From an uncultured Bacteroidales bacterium (GTDB taxonomy: Bacteria > Bacteroidota > Bacteroidia > Bacteroidales > Paludibacteraceae): a DNA stretch of 39,047 nt. The first letter of the stretch is position 1. The number at the start of each line of letters is the position of its first letter. Shown piece after piece: positions 17,901 to 26,611 of the stretch. The position numbers were made by a program, and so were the translations under genes. The stretch lies in NCBI GenBank assembly GCA_946406195.1, contig CAMJJT010000018.1, positions 1 through 39,047 on the forward strand, written 5' to 3'. The notes beneath the pieces are model-generated. The model ran no database searches, was not told the origin of the DNA, and saw nothing but the letters and a program-made list of their open reading frames with translations.

Positions 17901-20900
17901 GACGGTGTGATGATCGAGCGGGCAGGCGGTCCGCTGAAGACCGATGCCTCCGGTAACTTCGAGATACAAGTGCCGCTCAACCACCAATTCTCCTTACAGG
18001 CTGTCAAAGAGGGACATACCTTCGAAGGCGACGGTTATATCGTGATGAACAACAGTAACGAGCTGGTGCTGGACAAACCGCTGGACGGTGTACGTATCTG
18101 GGATGCAACAAAGGTTCGTCTGGCCGGTCGTGTAGTCGGCGGTCTGGAGCAAGCCGGCAGAGCTTTAGGATTCGGTCTGAGTACCAACTACCTCGGTGAT
18201 GACCTGCAATTGGTACTCGAACTGGAAGGCGATAATATCTCGCATATCGTACGGGACGAGGATGACCTGACGCGCGACACACTCGAGTTCAGCGTGCCGC
18301 ATGTGGTTTATGAGTTGGAAGAACCCGTGGACACGGTAGGTACGACACAGATGCATTACCAGAAGAAACGCATCATCATCAACCCCGATCCGTTAACCGG
18401 TGAGTACTGCGCCGACCTCTTCCCTGTGAAGTATAAAATCACGCAAGCGACGGCGCGCGGTTATGCTACCCTCTTTGCAGAAGGCAAGACGAGTGAGGTG
18501 ATCGATCTCAGTAATGCCGCTACCAAGCATGAGGGTGAGATTCTGGACGGCAAGGCCGTGAAATGGAATGAGACCTACAGCATCACCTACCGTTCTCCGA
18601 TTGATATCACCTGTACACAGCTGCGTTACGGTATCGCAGAGCCGTACCTGGGTGAGCGGAGCATGACGCGGCAAACGATTACGAATGAGTTCAAGGAGAT
18701 CCCGCTGGTAGAAAAAGACTCAACCGGCGTATGGCATTATACCTTCGGTCATCCGGTCTTCGCAACGGGCGACTACACCTTCCGTATCAGCGCTCATGAG
18801 GATTATTACTATAACAACGACAAGACCTCCGCGAAACACGAACAAGTGCCGATCAACGGCGGCGATATGAAGGTCTATAACGGTCTGCATGCTTCCGAAG
18901 AGACCCAGACGCTCTCATCCCTCTTCCCGAAATGGGAACAAGCGACGCAGCATTTGTTGGGTCACGGTCTGGGCTCCAAACTCAATGAGGCCGGACAGAT
19001 AGACGTCACCGTTCCGGTGGACTATGTATCGTTCAACAAGACCGGCGATCAGGCCCTGCGTGTGCTGGATGTAGCGATCGAGTTGGACGGCCGTCATATC
19101 GAGAAACAGCTGATTCGGGCTTACGTGACCGGTAACCACTCGAAAGGCAATGACTACGCGATGGCGGTAGATGCCGGCGTGACCTTATTAGACGTGCTCC
19201 GTGACCCGCCCGGAGCGAAGAGCTATGCTTACCTCGAGTCCGGTACTTCTTTCACCTACAACTATAACTGGACCCTCTCCGCCAAGTTAGGTATCCAGTT
19301 GAATATGTCCTACGGCACCGGTATGGGCATGTTTTACGGAGTATATTTGGCCTCGGCACCCGGTACAACCAGCATGTTCTCCGGTAATTCCTATTCCTCA
19401 CTGGTATCAAACTCATGGAGTCTGCCGCTTACTCAGAGTCTGACTTGGAAACATGGCGGTAGTTATACCTTCACCACCACTGACCGTATCGAGACGGCGA
19501 GTGATGACTGGTTCGTCGGTTCGCGCGGCGATATCTATATCGGTATGGCGCAGAGTGCCGTCTTCCAACTGACGGATGCGGTCAAACCGCTCGACTCGCT
19601 GACCTATGTCTCCCTGGCGGCACAGCTCAAAGACAGCGTCGGCGTGACCGGTTCGTCTGCTACGGTAGCAGAAGGTCATGCGCTGGACGGACAGAAATAC
19701 TACCTCGCCATCGGTGAAGAGATGACAGGAGGACATAAAGTGGACGGTACGTTTGCCTATTCGCAGGATTATATCCTTACCGTCCTGCTACCACAGTTGA
19801 TCGAGCAACGCGATGCATTGCTGGTGATGGGCGATAGTGCAACTATACAGGCGATAGCAGATGCCAAAAATGAACCGGTCTATTGGTCGCATGTGATGCC
19901 AACCGATACCACGTTTGCCCTTTCCAACTACCAGATCGTTTATCCGACAGGACAAACGCCTTGGATGAAAGTCAATCAGGTAGAGATGTACAACAATACG
20001 ATTGCCAGCTGGATGGAACTCATTGCGCAGAACGAGAAAGAGAAACTGACGGTGATGTCAGGTGTGAATGCCGACCTGGTGCAGAACTACTTCGTTAGTA
20101 ACGGCGTGAAGATGAGTCATTCGGAGACCTACGACGCGATAGAGAACCACGCCTTCAAGATGGACGGCCTGAATATGAACCCCTCCACCGCGTTAACGAC
20201 CCTCAGTGTCAAAAATGCATCGTCGGAGGCGATCAAATCAGCCGTTAAGGTATGGGTGGACATGTTTAATAACTCTAAGCAGCACAATGATAACAATCCG
20301 CAAGATATGACCATCCAGACCCATGTACCGACCGCGTCTCTGAGTTGGAATATCAATCCGATTGTCGACATCAATTGGGACCGTGATCCGAACTGGTCCG
20401 AGACCCATAGCCGTACTGCCGGCTTTGTGCTCGAACCCGATGAGTACTCGTATATGAACGTATCCGTCCTGCGGCGCCAAGAAACGTTCAATGACTTCAA
20501 CAAGACTACGGATGTCGTGCGTGAGACCGTCGATGACGGTAATGACTACGACGGTTACTCCCATCTCTACGGTTCGTTCATCTATAAACTGAACGGCGGT
20601 GCAACGAAATGCCCGTGGGAAGGTCCGGAAGAGTCGATCTTCTACGAGCAGGGCGGCAGACCGGCACAGTTAGGCAACGGTACCCTCAAACTCGAGAACC
20701 CCAAGCTGGATGTACTCAACCATGAGGTATCGGATATCCCGCGTGACCAGCCGGCGATCATCCATATACGGATGAGCAATGAGACGCAGCAGAGCTTTGA
20801 AAACTACGTAGTCTTCAAACTCGTGCTCGTCGATGCTTCCAACCCTCACGGCGCCAAAGTGCTGATGGACGGTTTCCCCTTGACGGGTGACGGACGCGCC

Positions 20901-23900
20901 ATCAAGCTCAACCCGGGGCAGACCATCGACAAGACCCTTGAGGTCTATGCCGGAGAAGGATATGATTTCGAGAACCTGACGCTCATGTTGGCATCCAACT
21001 GCGACATCTTGAACTTTACGAAGGCTTCGTTCTCCGTCCATTTCCAGCCTACCAGCTGCGACGTCAAGATCTCCGCGCCGCATGACAAGTGGGTCATGAA
21101 CACCCTCTCGCCCAAAGACTCCACCGGATGGTACCTGCCGGTAGTCATCGACGGCTATGATATCAACTATCCGAACTTCGACCATATCGAGTTCCAATAC
21201 AAGCTCTCCAAGCAATCCGACGACGGATGGGTCAACCTCTGCTCGTACTATGCCGATAGTACCTTGTACAACGCCGCTTCGGGCTCCAAGGCGATGATGC
21301 AAGCCGGTCGGATAGAAAACATCGCTTTCTATGGCGAGCGGGATCCGATGGAGCAGCTCTACGACCTCCGTGCCGTATCCTTCTGCCGGTACGGCACCTC
21401 GTATCTGACGAAATCCTCACCGGTACTCACCGGTATCAAGGACACCCGTCCACCGCGCGTCTTCGGCGAACCCGAACCCGCGAACTCCGTCCTTGCCGTA
21501 GGCGATAACCTCAAGCTGCGTTTCAACGAACCTATCGCCGGTAACTACCTCGACGAAGATAATAATTTCCAGATCACCGGTATCACCAATGATCTCGGTA
21601 CATCCGCTTCTACGGCACTCCATTTTGACGGTAACGATGTGGCCTACACCAAAGCCAAACGCGACCTGACCGATAAGTCCTTCACCATCGATATGATGAT
21701 CCGTCCTACCGTGGCAAACAACCGCCCCAACGACATGATCCTCTTCGAGACCGGAGACGGTAAGGTCACCAAACAACTCCTCCTCACCAAGGATAACCGC
21801 CTGAGGATGATCAAGTCTGTCGGGAAGAACTTCCTCGCTAAATCCTCCAAGCGCCTAGATGACCTTCTCGCCTTCCAACGCATCGTGGTGGTCTTTGACA
21901 AACAGTCCTCCAAGACCCGCTTCTATGCCGGAAACGTGGATATCACCGATAACCTCCTCGGCGAGACCAACGAGCAGACGGAGGAAGGCAGTAGTGCCTA
22001 TTTCCGGTTCGGCGAGCACTACGACGGCGACATGCTGGAAGTCCGTATCTGGACCAAAGCCCTCACGCCGGAGGAGATATCCGTGACAGCGAGCCATGCC
22101 CTTACAGGTTACGAGCGCGAGCTACTGGCGTACTACCGTATGAACGAAGGGAAGGGAGAAACCATCGCGGACCAAGCCCACGGTGCTACCCTCTACCTCG
22201 ACGGCTGTACGTGGAACAAACAGAAGGGTTACTCCCTCCGCTTAGACGGCGAACCCGTCCAACTCAACGGTAACCTGCTCGGTCGGTCGAAGATATACGA
22301 CTTGACGATGATGCTGTGGTTCAAGGCTGAGAAGACGGGTACACTCTTCAAATCGACGGACCTGCAACTCAACGTGCCGGACGGTTGTGCCGACGGTAAC
22401 TGGCATCACTTCGTGCTGACCGTCAGCCGGACTTATAACAACGCTGCTCTCTTCCTCGACGGCGCAATGTACCGGACCATAGATGCAAACCTCTTGGAAG
22501 GAATCACGGGTGCGATGTATCTCGGCGGTAACGGCTTCAAGGGCAACATCGATGAGTTCGCTATCTTCGAACAAGCCCTGCCGAAATCGCTCGTGGAACT
22601 CTATGAATCCACCGCCCTCACCGGCGATGAGATGGGACTATTCGCCTACCTGCCTTTCGAGGAGCAGTATTCCAACCCCAACGGTATCCTTGAGCTCCGC
22701 TTTACCGTCAACGACAAACGTGTCTTCAAAGACCCGAACGGCAATGTGGTCAACAAAACCATCCCGCTCATCATTTCACCATTAAGCGAAGCGTCACCAT
22801 TAATCAATCTCGTCTCCGACGAGAACGCCCCTATCACCTCCCACGGGCTCCTCAATAAGCTCTATTTCGATTGGTCTTTCAACAACGACGAGCTGATGGT
22901 CAACATCCTCAACCGCAGTTATGAGATCAACAAACAGCCGATCTATGTCACCGTCCGCGATGTCGAGGACCTCAATGGTAACCCCATGGCGTCGCCCGTC
23001 TCATGGACCGCTTTCGTTGATCGCAACGCACTCAAATGGTCCGAGAAACAAGTGCAAATGACCGTTGAAGACAATCACCAATCACCAATCACCAATCACC
23101 AATTATCTATTATCAACCATAGCGGTAAACGCCACCAATACACGATCGAATCGCTCCCGTCATGGCTGACCGTAGATAAGACCTACGGCGCGATTGACCC
23201 CTTGGGCGAACAGTCTATTCGACTCACCTTCAACCGTTTCATGCCTATCGGCGAATATAGCGATATCATCTATCTGACCGATGAGGACGGACTCAGCGAA
23301 CCCCTCCGTATCGAATATACGTCAGAGGCTCAACCGCCCTACGATGGTGTGGATAAAGGCAAATACCCCTTGAATATGTCCCTCTGCGCACAAGTACAAA
23401 TCACCAATGACCAATCACCAATGACCAATGTCATCGCTGCCGATGACCGCGATATCGTCTATGCCCTCTATCGCAATGAGTGCGTAGGTCAGGCGCATAT
23501 ATCCGTCAACCCCCTCAGCAACACGGCGGAGGTCTATATCACCGTCTTGGGAGAGAACGAGATGAACCGCAAACAGATTCATTTCCAACTCTGGCAGGCA
23601 TCAACCGGCAAGACCTATGATCTCACACCCAGCATCGACGTCCTCTTTGCACATGGCTTCGTCTATGGGTGTACTGACCCCGAACCCCTGATCCTTACCA
23701 CTAACGGTAGCGAAAGGCAGCAGATCGACCTGCATACAGGATGGAACTGGGTATCTACCCATCTCGATCTCACCACCTCCGAGGGAACGATTGAGACCTG
23801 TCTGTCTGCGGCAAAACCGTGGAACGAAGGGGACCTCATCAAGAACCCCAACACACGACAGTTCACCACCTATGACCCCGATAACGATGCCTTCGTCGGA

Positions 23901-24776
23901 TCCCTCACCGCACTGCACCCCTCGCAGATCTATATGGTCTATGCGCGGGAAGGCAACACGATGCGTATCTCCGGTGACCAACTCGCCGAAGACTCCATGC
24001 GTATATCCGTCCGTGGGGACGGACAATGGAGTCCGATGCCTTGCCTCTTCGACCAACCTGTCAGTCTCTCAGAAGCCCTCGCTGATTATTACCAGAAAGC
24101 TACTACCGGAGATATGATCAAGTCGCATTATAGTTTCGCTACTTTCACGGCTGACAAACGATGGGTCGGTGACCTCACCGCACTCCAACCCGGGGAAGGC
24201 TACCTTTTCCGTCGCCTTGCTCCCGGTACCATCGACATCCACTTCTTCGATCGCTCTAACCGAGTCAACGTACCAACCAAAAAGGCTCTTCCCTATAGGG
24301 AGGAGTCGAAGGTAGGCTTCTCCAACCCCAACGCCGCAACTAACATGACCATCATTGCCGTGATTAATGATGGAAATGGTGAGAATGGTGAAAATGGTGT
24401 ATTGAAAGTTTATCTCGGAGACGACCTCGTCGGCAAAGCCGAACCCTGCATCATTCCATCATTAAGCAGCAGAGCTGCGTCACCATTAAGCGAAGCGTCA
24501 CCATTATACTTCCTCACCGTTCAGAGCGATAAGGTCGGTGAGCTCCGCTTCGAAATGGATAATTGTACTTTAGTACCTTCGTATATAAATGGTACATCGT
24601 ACATCGGTCCTTCGTCCATAGACTATGTTCCCGATGCCCATTACGGTACGCTGACCGAACCTCTCATCCTCAGCCCCATGGACGAATCCGGCGTCTATAA
24701 GATCCTCGAAAATGACCATGTTATAATCATTCGTAACAACGAGAAATACTCAATCGATGGAAAGAAACTACAGTAA
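14994..24776 (+). CDS. Giant exported LamG-domain surface protein (3260 residues)
   Basis: Signal peptide MKRLISIALLALLVATSVHA. Residues 21-760 are largely unrecognised beta-rich sequence. A fibronectin-III-like segment lies near 760-850. Carboxypeptidase-regulatory-like domains lie near 851-945 and 946-1020 (GMISGRIHYADGTGCPGVEV). Residues 1030-2140 are unrecognised, including an aromatic Gly/Ser-rich stretch near 1410-1480. SbsA-type Ig-like halves start near 2145 (DTRPPRVFGEPEPANS) and end near 2680. Two LamG/concanavalin-like domains lie between, near 2207-2368 and 2412-2542. A domain shared with the upstream lipoprotein lies near 2785-2900 and a GWNWVS-type module near 2915-3085. The C-terminus KILENDHVIIIRNNEKYSID plus GKKLQ resembles the other exported proteins. 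It probably binds glycans or matrix at the cell surface. Short repeats are inserted in frame at five places. It starts 21 nt after the lipoprotein gene. Confidence 0.9.
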   Translation: MKRLISIALLALLVATSVHANDYLEHSEHYTVMNMGNGVYRFYIPIWVYGTVNDYYLDCTEDRSDVNDSYIWYSLKPNQERGSGDVHRIASIAAVRDGKNKANNYEYEGEGYIYVHTGSVVVQSVWKGEKKTLAAGDDSYWKNHRSMYLKRKVDDDHRNITYFTIDWYVPQELAGQDFYWGVSAHIFKYSSAKPRFRKWWAYEDKLNVSLPQTPELLTPYLYALDEEGTTGYGNAAIQYTVFQNPVSYHTSLDATETPIDEKAGMIIVPTADTVQRRFYATFRVDMAQDSAVQRYTVKSNEVNIPAYHRIYDFRAEEILDEQQSVTGNVQLSWAIRCPGAEDLVNYDMFEVERAFKPNFSDAVTIAYKSFSADSGTYTITDNPLEAMRALDDTTLSYDSHVSESGTFTVTNANGDQVEYEATLSSNAIYEPGRPVYYRIRRATSAIWGWIEGFSQSTTLNKNNYLAPLAPTQDPYTKDVDYETNRKVHFNVKLNNEAIQQEPEAETQCVLQSSVKNLHRLVPITLHFTGIDGVNPANYRYKIFYLPPEGALQSSFLPLENGTIQAYAESGGMVQISVIGKYENMNVTVYVVDLVGKFEDKAAYVANVELYPSGDGLNLYAHISEDEAAMQTAMSDFLAENPIPDTAKHTLYTQLESKVAKMNESNARCNWDRNAIIYLQRILVETRDTIELPVPADSIIRQADGSWMAHMTDVADRSCMHYKYAVRIDQRASALKVHHPTDLQPVAIDGPDLYYNEVAEIDRFEATQGDDRYGVIITWEPTPGSVDEYELSRREQGSNSIFKPILRTEDHGYRDNDVAPGVTYEYRIVASYTCHDSTTTHTATTTGFRSPYGMISGRIHYADGTGCPGVEVSLTSEGMNELKTVTDGSGRYVFDSLLYGEGKTYSIIPTSTYAEFRFNNTTTPTALVTLDAGNPVAEAIEFDNISSVRLSGRMLYSKSSIPVRDANLLLDGVMIERAGGPLKTDASGNFEIQVPLNHQFSLQAVKEGHTFEGDGYIVMNNSNELVLDKPLDGVRIWDATKVRLAGRVVGGLEQAGRALGFGLSTNYLGDDLQLVLELEGDNISHIVRDEDDLTRDTLEFSVPHVVYELEEPVDTVGTTQMHYQKKRIIINPDPLTGEYCADLFPVKYKITQATARGYATLFAEGKTSEVIDLSNAATKHEGEILDGKAVKWNETYSITYRSPIDITCTQLRYGIAEPYLGERSMTRQTITNEFKEIPLVEKDSTGVWHYTFGHPVFATGDYTFRISAHEDYYYNNDKTSAKHEQVPINGGDMKVYNGLHASEETQTLSSLFPKWEQATQHLLGHGLGSKLNEAGQIDVTVPVDYVSFNKTGDQALRVLDVAIELDGRHIEKQLIRAYVTGNHSKGNDYAMAVDAGVTLLDVLRDPPGAKSYAYLESGTSFTYNYNWTLSAKLGIQLNMSYGTGMGMFYGVYLASAPGTTSMFSGNSYSSLVSNSWSLPLTQSLTWKHGGSYTFTTTDRIETASDDWFVGSRGDIYIGMAQSAVFQLTDAVKPLDSLTYVSLAAQLKDSVGVTGSSATVAEGHALDGQKYYLAIGEEMTGGHKVDGTFAYSQDYILTVLLPQLIEQRDALLVMGDSATIQAIADAKNEPVYWSHVMPTDTTFALSNYQIVYPTGQTPWMKVNQVEMYNNTIASWMELIAQNEKEKLTVMSGVNADLVQNYFVSNGVKMSHSETYDAIENHAFKMDGLNMNPSTALTTLSVKNASSEAIKSAVKVWVDMFNNSKQHNDNNPQDMTIQTHVPTASLSWNINPIVDINWDRDPNWSETHSRTAGFVLEPDEYSYMNVSVLRRQETFNDFNKTTDVVRETVDDGNDYDGYSHLYGSFIYKLNGGATKCPWEGPEESIFYEQGGRPAQLGNGTLKLENPKLDVLNHEVSDIPRDQPAIIHIRMSNETQQSFENYVVFKLVLVDASNPHGAKVLMDGFPLTGDGRAIKLNPGQTIDKTLEVYAGEGYDFENLTLMLASNCDILNFTKASFSVHFQPTSCDVKISAPHDKWVMNTLSPKDSTGWYLPVVIDGYDINYPNFDHIEFQYKLSKQSDDGWVNLCSYYADSTLYNAASGSKAMMQAGRIENIAFYGERDPMEQLYDLRAVSFCRYGTSYLTKSSPVLTGIKDTRPPRVFGEPEPANSVLAVGDNLKLRFNEPIAGNYLDEDNNFQITGITNDLGTSASTALHFDGNDVAYTKAKRDLTDKSFTIDMMIRPTVANNRPNDMILFETGDGKVTKQLLLTKDNRLRMIKSVGKNFLAKSSKRLDDLLAFQRIVVVFDKQSSKTRFYAGNVDITDNLLGETNEQTEEGSSAYFRFGEHYDGDMLEVRIWTKALTPEEISVTASHALTGYERELLAYYRMNEGKGETIADQAHGATLYLDGCTWNKQKGYSLRLDGEPVQLNGNLLGRSKIYDLTMMLWFKAEKTGTLFKSTDLQLNVPDGCADGNWHHFVLTVSRTYNNAALFLDGAMYRTIDANLLEGITGAMYLGGNGFKGNIDEFAIFEQALPKSLVELYESTALTGDEMGLFAYLPFEEQYSNPNGILELRFTVNDKRVFKDPNGNVVNKTIPLIISPLSEASPLINLVSDENAPITSHGLLNKLYFDWSFNNDELMVNILNRSYEINKQPIYVTVRDVEDLNGNPMASPVSWTAFVDRNALKWSEKQVQMTVEDNHQSPITNHQLSIINHSGKRHQYTIESLPSWLTVDKTYGAIDPLGEQSIRLTFNRFMPIGEYSDIIYLTDEDGLSEPLRIEYTSEAQPPYDGVDKGKYPLNMSLCAQVQITNDQSPMTNVIAADDRDIVYALYRNECVGQAHISVNPLSNTAEVYITVLGENEMNRKQIHFQLWQASTGKTYDLTPSIDVLFAHGFVYGCTDPEPLILTTNGSERQQIDLHTGWNWVSTHLDLTTSEGTIETCLSAAKPWNEGDLIKNPNTRQFTTYDPDNDAFVGSLTALHPSQIYMVYAREGNTMRISGDQLAEDSMRISVRGDGQWSPMPCLFDQPVSLSEALADYYQKATTGDMIKSHYSFATFTADKRWVGDLTALQPGEGYLFRRLAPGTIDIHFFDRSNRVNVPTKKALPYREESKVGFSNPNAATNMTIIAVINDGNGENGENGVLKVYLGDDLVGKAEPCIIPSLSSRAASPLSEASPLYFLTVQSDKVGELRFEMDNCTLVPSYINGTSYIGPSSIDYVPDAHYGTLTEPLILSPMDESGVYKILENDHVIIIRNNEKYSIDGKKLQ
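22776..22803. repeat. Dispersed hairpin repeat, copy 2, in frame in the 3260-residue gene
   Basis: TCACCATTAA-GCGAAGCG-TCACCATTAA. This is the reverse complement of the copy-1 layout with an 8-nt spacer. It encodes SPLSEASPL in frame. The period is 18 nt, so the reading frame is kept. Confidence 0.85.
23073..23114. repeat. Heptamer tandem repeat in frame in the 3260-residue gene
   Basis: Four AATCACC units followed by AATTATC and TATTATC, 42 nt in all. It is read in frame as part of NHQSPITNHQLSIINHS, between an Ig-like end and the next beta domain. Confidence 0.9.
23399..23426. repeat. Heptamer tandem repeat AATCACC/AATGACC in the 3260-residue gene
   Basis: AATCACC-AATGACC-AATCACC-AATGACC, encoding part of ITNDQSPMTNV. 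It sits in a loop of the domain shared with the lipoprotein, which lacks this insertion. Confidence 0.88.
24375..24400. repeat. Nonamer repeat AATGGTGAR in the 3260-residue gene
   Basis: AATGGTGAG-AATGGTGAA-AATGGTGT, preceded by TTAATGATGG at 24364-24373. It encodes NGENGENGV. It shares the AATGGTGA core of the dispersed hairpin repeat, here in the plus orientation. Confidence 0.8.
24449..24506. repeat. Dispersed hairpin repeat, copy 3 (compound), in frame in the 3260-residue gene
   Basis: CATCATTCCATCATTAA, the 14-nt spacer GCAGCAGAGCTGCG (hairpin GCAGC-AGA-GCTGC), TCACCATTAA, the 8-nt spacer GCGAAGCG, then TCACCATTA. It combines the AATGATGG octamer and two hairpin units and is read in frame as PSLSSRAASPLSEASPL. 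The 14-nt spacer has the same length and hairpin geometry as copy 1 at 12371 but a different stem sequence. Confidence 0.85.
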
Positions 24777-24819
24777 ATGTCTCCCTCCAACGACTCCAGA
24801 TGTCAATCAAACTGCACAA

Positions 24820-24839
24820 TTTTAAGAAAATTCTTAAAA
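24820..24839. terminator. AT-only inverted repeat after the 3260-residue gene
   Basis: TTTTAAGAA-AA-TTCTTAAAA is a perfect 9-bp dyad 44 nt after the stop codon. It lacks GC pairs, so it would be a weak intrinsic terminator. It is the only candidate between this gene and the pckA promoter. Confidence 0.35.
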
Positions 24840-24852
24840 AATGAACGCTATA

Positions 24853-24884
24853 TTTGCATATTTGCAAAAATTGTTGTAATTTTG
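24853..24884 (+). promoter_or_regulatory. Promoter of pckA
   Basis: TTTG (24853-24856), 20 nt, TAATTTTG (24877-24884). The start is expected near 24890, leaving a leader of about 55 nt that contains the near-repeats CAACGACATCAAA, CTACGTCAAAC and AATATCAAAC. Confidence 0.85.
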
Positions 24885-24944
24885 TAGCCGATTTAGTATC
24901 CAACGACATCAAACTACGTCAAACAATATCAAACAATATAAATT

Positions 24945-26549
24945 ATGAAAGAATTAGATCTTACCAAGTATGGTATTCAGGGCGCAACAGTAATCGCCCA
25001 CAACCCTTCTTACGAGTATCTGTTCGCTGAGGAGACCAAGCCGGAGTTGACCGGTTATGCAAAAGGTCAAAACACCGAGCTGAACGCTGTAAACGTCATG
25101 ACCGGAATCTACACCGGACGTTCGCCGAAAGACAAATACATCGTGATGGACGAGAACTCGAAGGACACCGTTTGGTGGACCACCGAGGGCTACAAGAACG
25201 ATAACCACCCGATGTCCGAGGACGTTTGGGCTAAGGTGAAAGAGCTGGCTATCAAGGAGCTGAGCGGCAAGAACCTCTATGTAGTAGATGCATTCTGCGG
25301 TGCAAACAAAGACACCCGTATGGCGGTTCGCTTCATCGTTGAGGTTGCTTGGCAGGCACACTTCGTGAAGAACATGTTCATCCAGCCGAGCGAGGAAGAG
25401 CTGGCTAACTTCGAGCCGGACTTCGTCATCTACAACGCATCGCTCGCAAAAGTAGAGAACTACAAAGAGCTCGGCCTCAACTCCGAGACCTGTGTGGCAT
25501 TCAATACCACGAGCCGTGAGCAGGTTATCCTCAACACGTGGTATGGCGGTGAGATGAAGAAAGGTATGTTCTCCATGATGAACTACTACCTGCCGCTGAA
25601 GGGTATCGCTTCGATGCACTGCTCCGCGAACACGGATATGGAAGGCAAGAACACCGCTATCTTCTTTGGTCTGTCGGGAACGGGTAAGACCACTCTCTCT
25701 ACCGACCCGAAACGTCTGCTGATTGGTGACGACGAGCACGGCTGGGACGACCAGGGTGTGTTCAACTTCGAGGGTGGTTGTTATGCAAAGGTTATCAACC
25801 TCGACAAAGAGAGCGAGCCGGACATCTACGCAGCTATCCGTCGTAACGCACTCCTCGAGAACGTAACCGTGGACGAGAACGGCAAGATCGATTTCGCAGA
25901 TAAGAGCGTCACCGAGAACACCCGTGTTTCGTACCCGATCAACCATATCGAGAAAATCGTTCGTCCGATCTCTGCAGGTCCGGCAGCTAAGAACGTGATC
26001 TTCCTGAGTGCTGACGCTTTCGGCGTACTGCCTCCTGTATCAATCCTGACTCCGGAGCAGACGAAATACTACTTCCTGAGCGGTTTCACCGCTAAGTTGG
26101 CAGGTACCGAGCGTGGTATCACAGAGCCGACTCCGACCTTCTCCGCTTGCTTCGGACAGGCATTCTTGGAGCTTCACCCGACCAAATATGCTGAGGAACT
26201 CGTTAAGAAAATGGAGAAGAGCGGTGCGAAAGCATACCTCGTGAACACCGGTTGGAACGGTACCGGCAAACGTATCTCTATCCGCGATACCCGTGGTATC
26301 ATCGACGCTATCCTCGGTGGTGACATCCTCACCGCTCCGACGAAGAAGATCCCGTACTTCAACTTCGAGGTACCGACCGCTCTTCCGGGCGTTGATCCCG
26401 CTATCCTCGATCCGCGTGATACCTACGCTGACGCTGCTCAGTGGGAAGAGAAAGCAAAAGACCTCGCTGCTCGCTTCATCAAGAACTTCGACAAATATAC
26501 GTCGAACGAAGCCGGCAAAGCACTCGTTGCTGCCGGTCCGCAGCTCTAA
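24945..26549 (+). CDS. pckA: Phosphoenolpyruvate carboxykinase (ATP)
   Basis: 534 residues, the usual length for the ATP-dependent enzyme, which interconverts oxaloacetate + ATP with phosphoenolpyruvate + ADP + CO2 in the cytosol. In gut Bacteroidales it often runs in the carboxylating direction on the route to succinate. Visible motifs are [10 protein letters not shown] (substrate loop, near residue 59), the P-loop [11 protein letters not shown] near 241-251, the metal-binding [10 protein letters not shown] near 259-268, and the adenine and lid region from [20 protein letters not shown] to [17 protein letters not shown]. It is monocistronic, with its own promoter and a strong terminator 31 nt downstream. 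The codon pattern (frequent CGT, GGT, AAC, GAG) suggests high expression. Confidence 0.98.
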   Translation: MKELDLTKYGIQGATVIAHNPSYEYLFAEETKPELTGYAKGQNTELNAVNVMTGIYTGRSPKDKYIVMDENSKDTVWWTTEGYKNDNHPMSEDVWAKVKELAIKELSGKNLYVVDAFCGANKDTRMAVRFIVEVAWQAHFVKNMFIQPSEEELANFEPDFVIYNASLAKVENYKELGLNSETCVAFNTTSREQVILNTWYGGEMKKGMFSMMNYYLPLKGIASMHCSANTDMEGKNTAIFFGLSGTGKTTLSTDPKRLLIGDDEHGWDDQGVFNFEGGCYAKVINLDKESEPDIYAAIRRNALLENVTVDENGKIDFADKSVTENTRVSYPINHIEKIVRPISAGPAAKNVIFLSADAFGVLPPVSILTPEQTKYYFLSGFTAKLAGTERGITEPTPTFSACFGQAFLELHPTKYAEELVKKMEKSGAKAYLVNTGWNGTGKRISIRDTRGIIDAILGGDILTAPTKKIPYFNFEVPTALPGVDPAILDPRDTYADAAQWEEKAKDLAARFIKNFDKYTSNEAGKALVAAGPQL

Positions 26550-26553
26550 GAAA

Positions 26554-26611
26554 ATCCGCCAATCATGGCGGATACAATAAAATCAGGCGTCCTTTCGGGC
26601 GCCTGATTTTT
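26554..26611. terminator. Double-hairpin terminator after pckA, probably bidirectional
   Basis: The first hairpin is ATCCGCC-AATCAT-GGCGGAT (26554-26573). The second is AAATCAGGCGTCC-TTTC-GGGCGCCTGATTT (26580-26609), with a 13-bp stem containing one G-U, followed by T residues. The A-rich left flank would also give a T-run on the minus strand. It therefore probably also serves the convergent gene at 26610-27146. Confidence 0.9.

Noticed and set aside
19515..19530. RGD tripeptide in the 3260-residue protein as an integrin-binding site
   Set aside because: A single RGD in a 3260-residue sequence is expected by chance and nothing around it supports integrin binding.
23073..23114. CRISPR-like repeats
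   Set aside because: The units are 7 nt and contiguous, with no unique spacers and no cas genes nearby. These are tandem repeats.
24954..25946. Open frame of 330 codons antisense to pckA
   Set aside because: Shadow of the strongly biased codon usage of pckA; no recognisable protein features.
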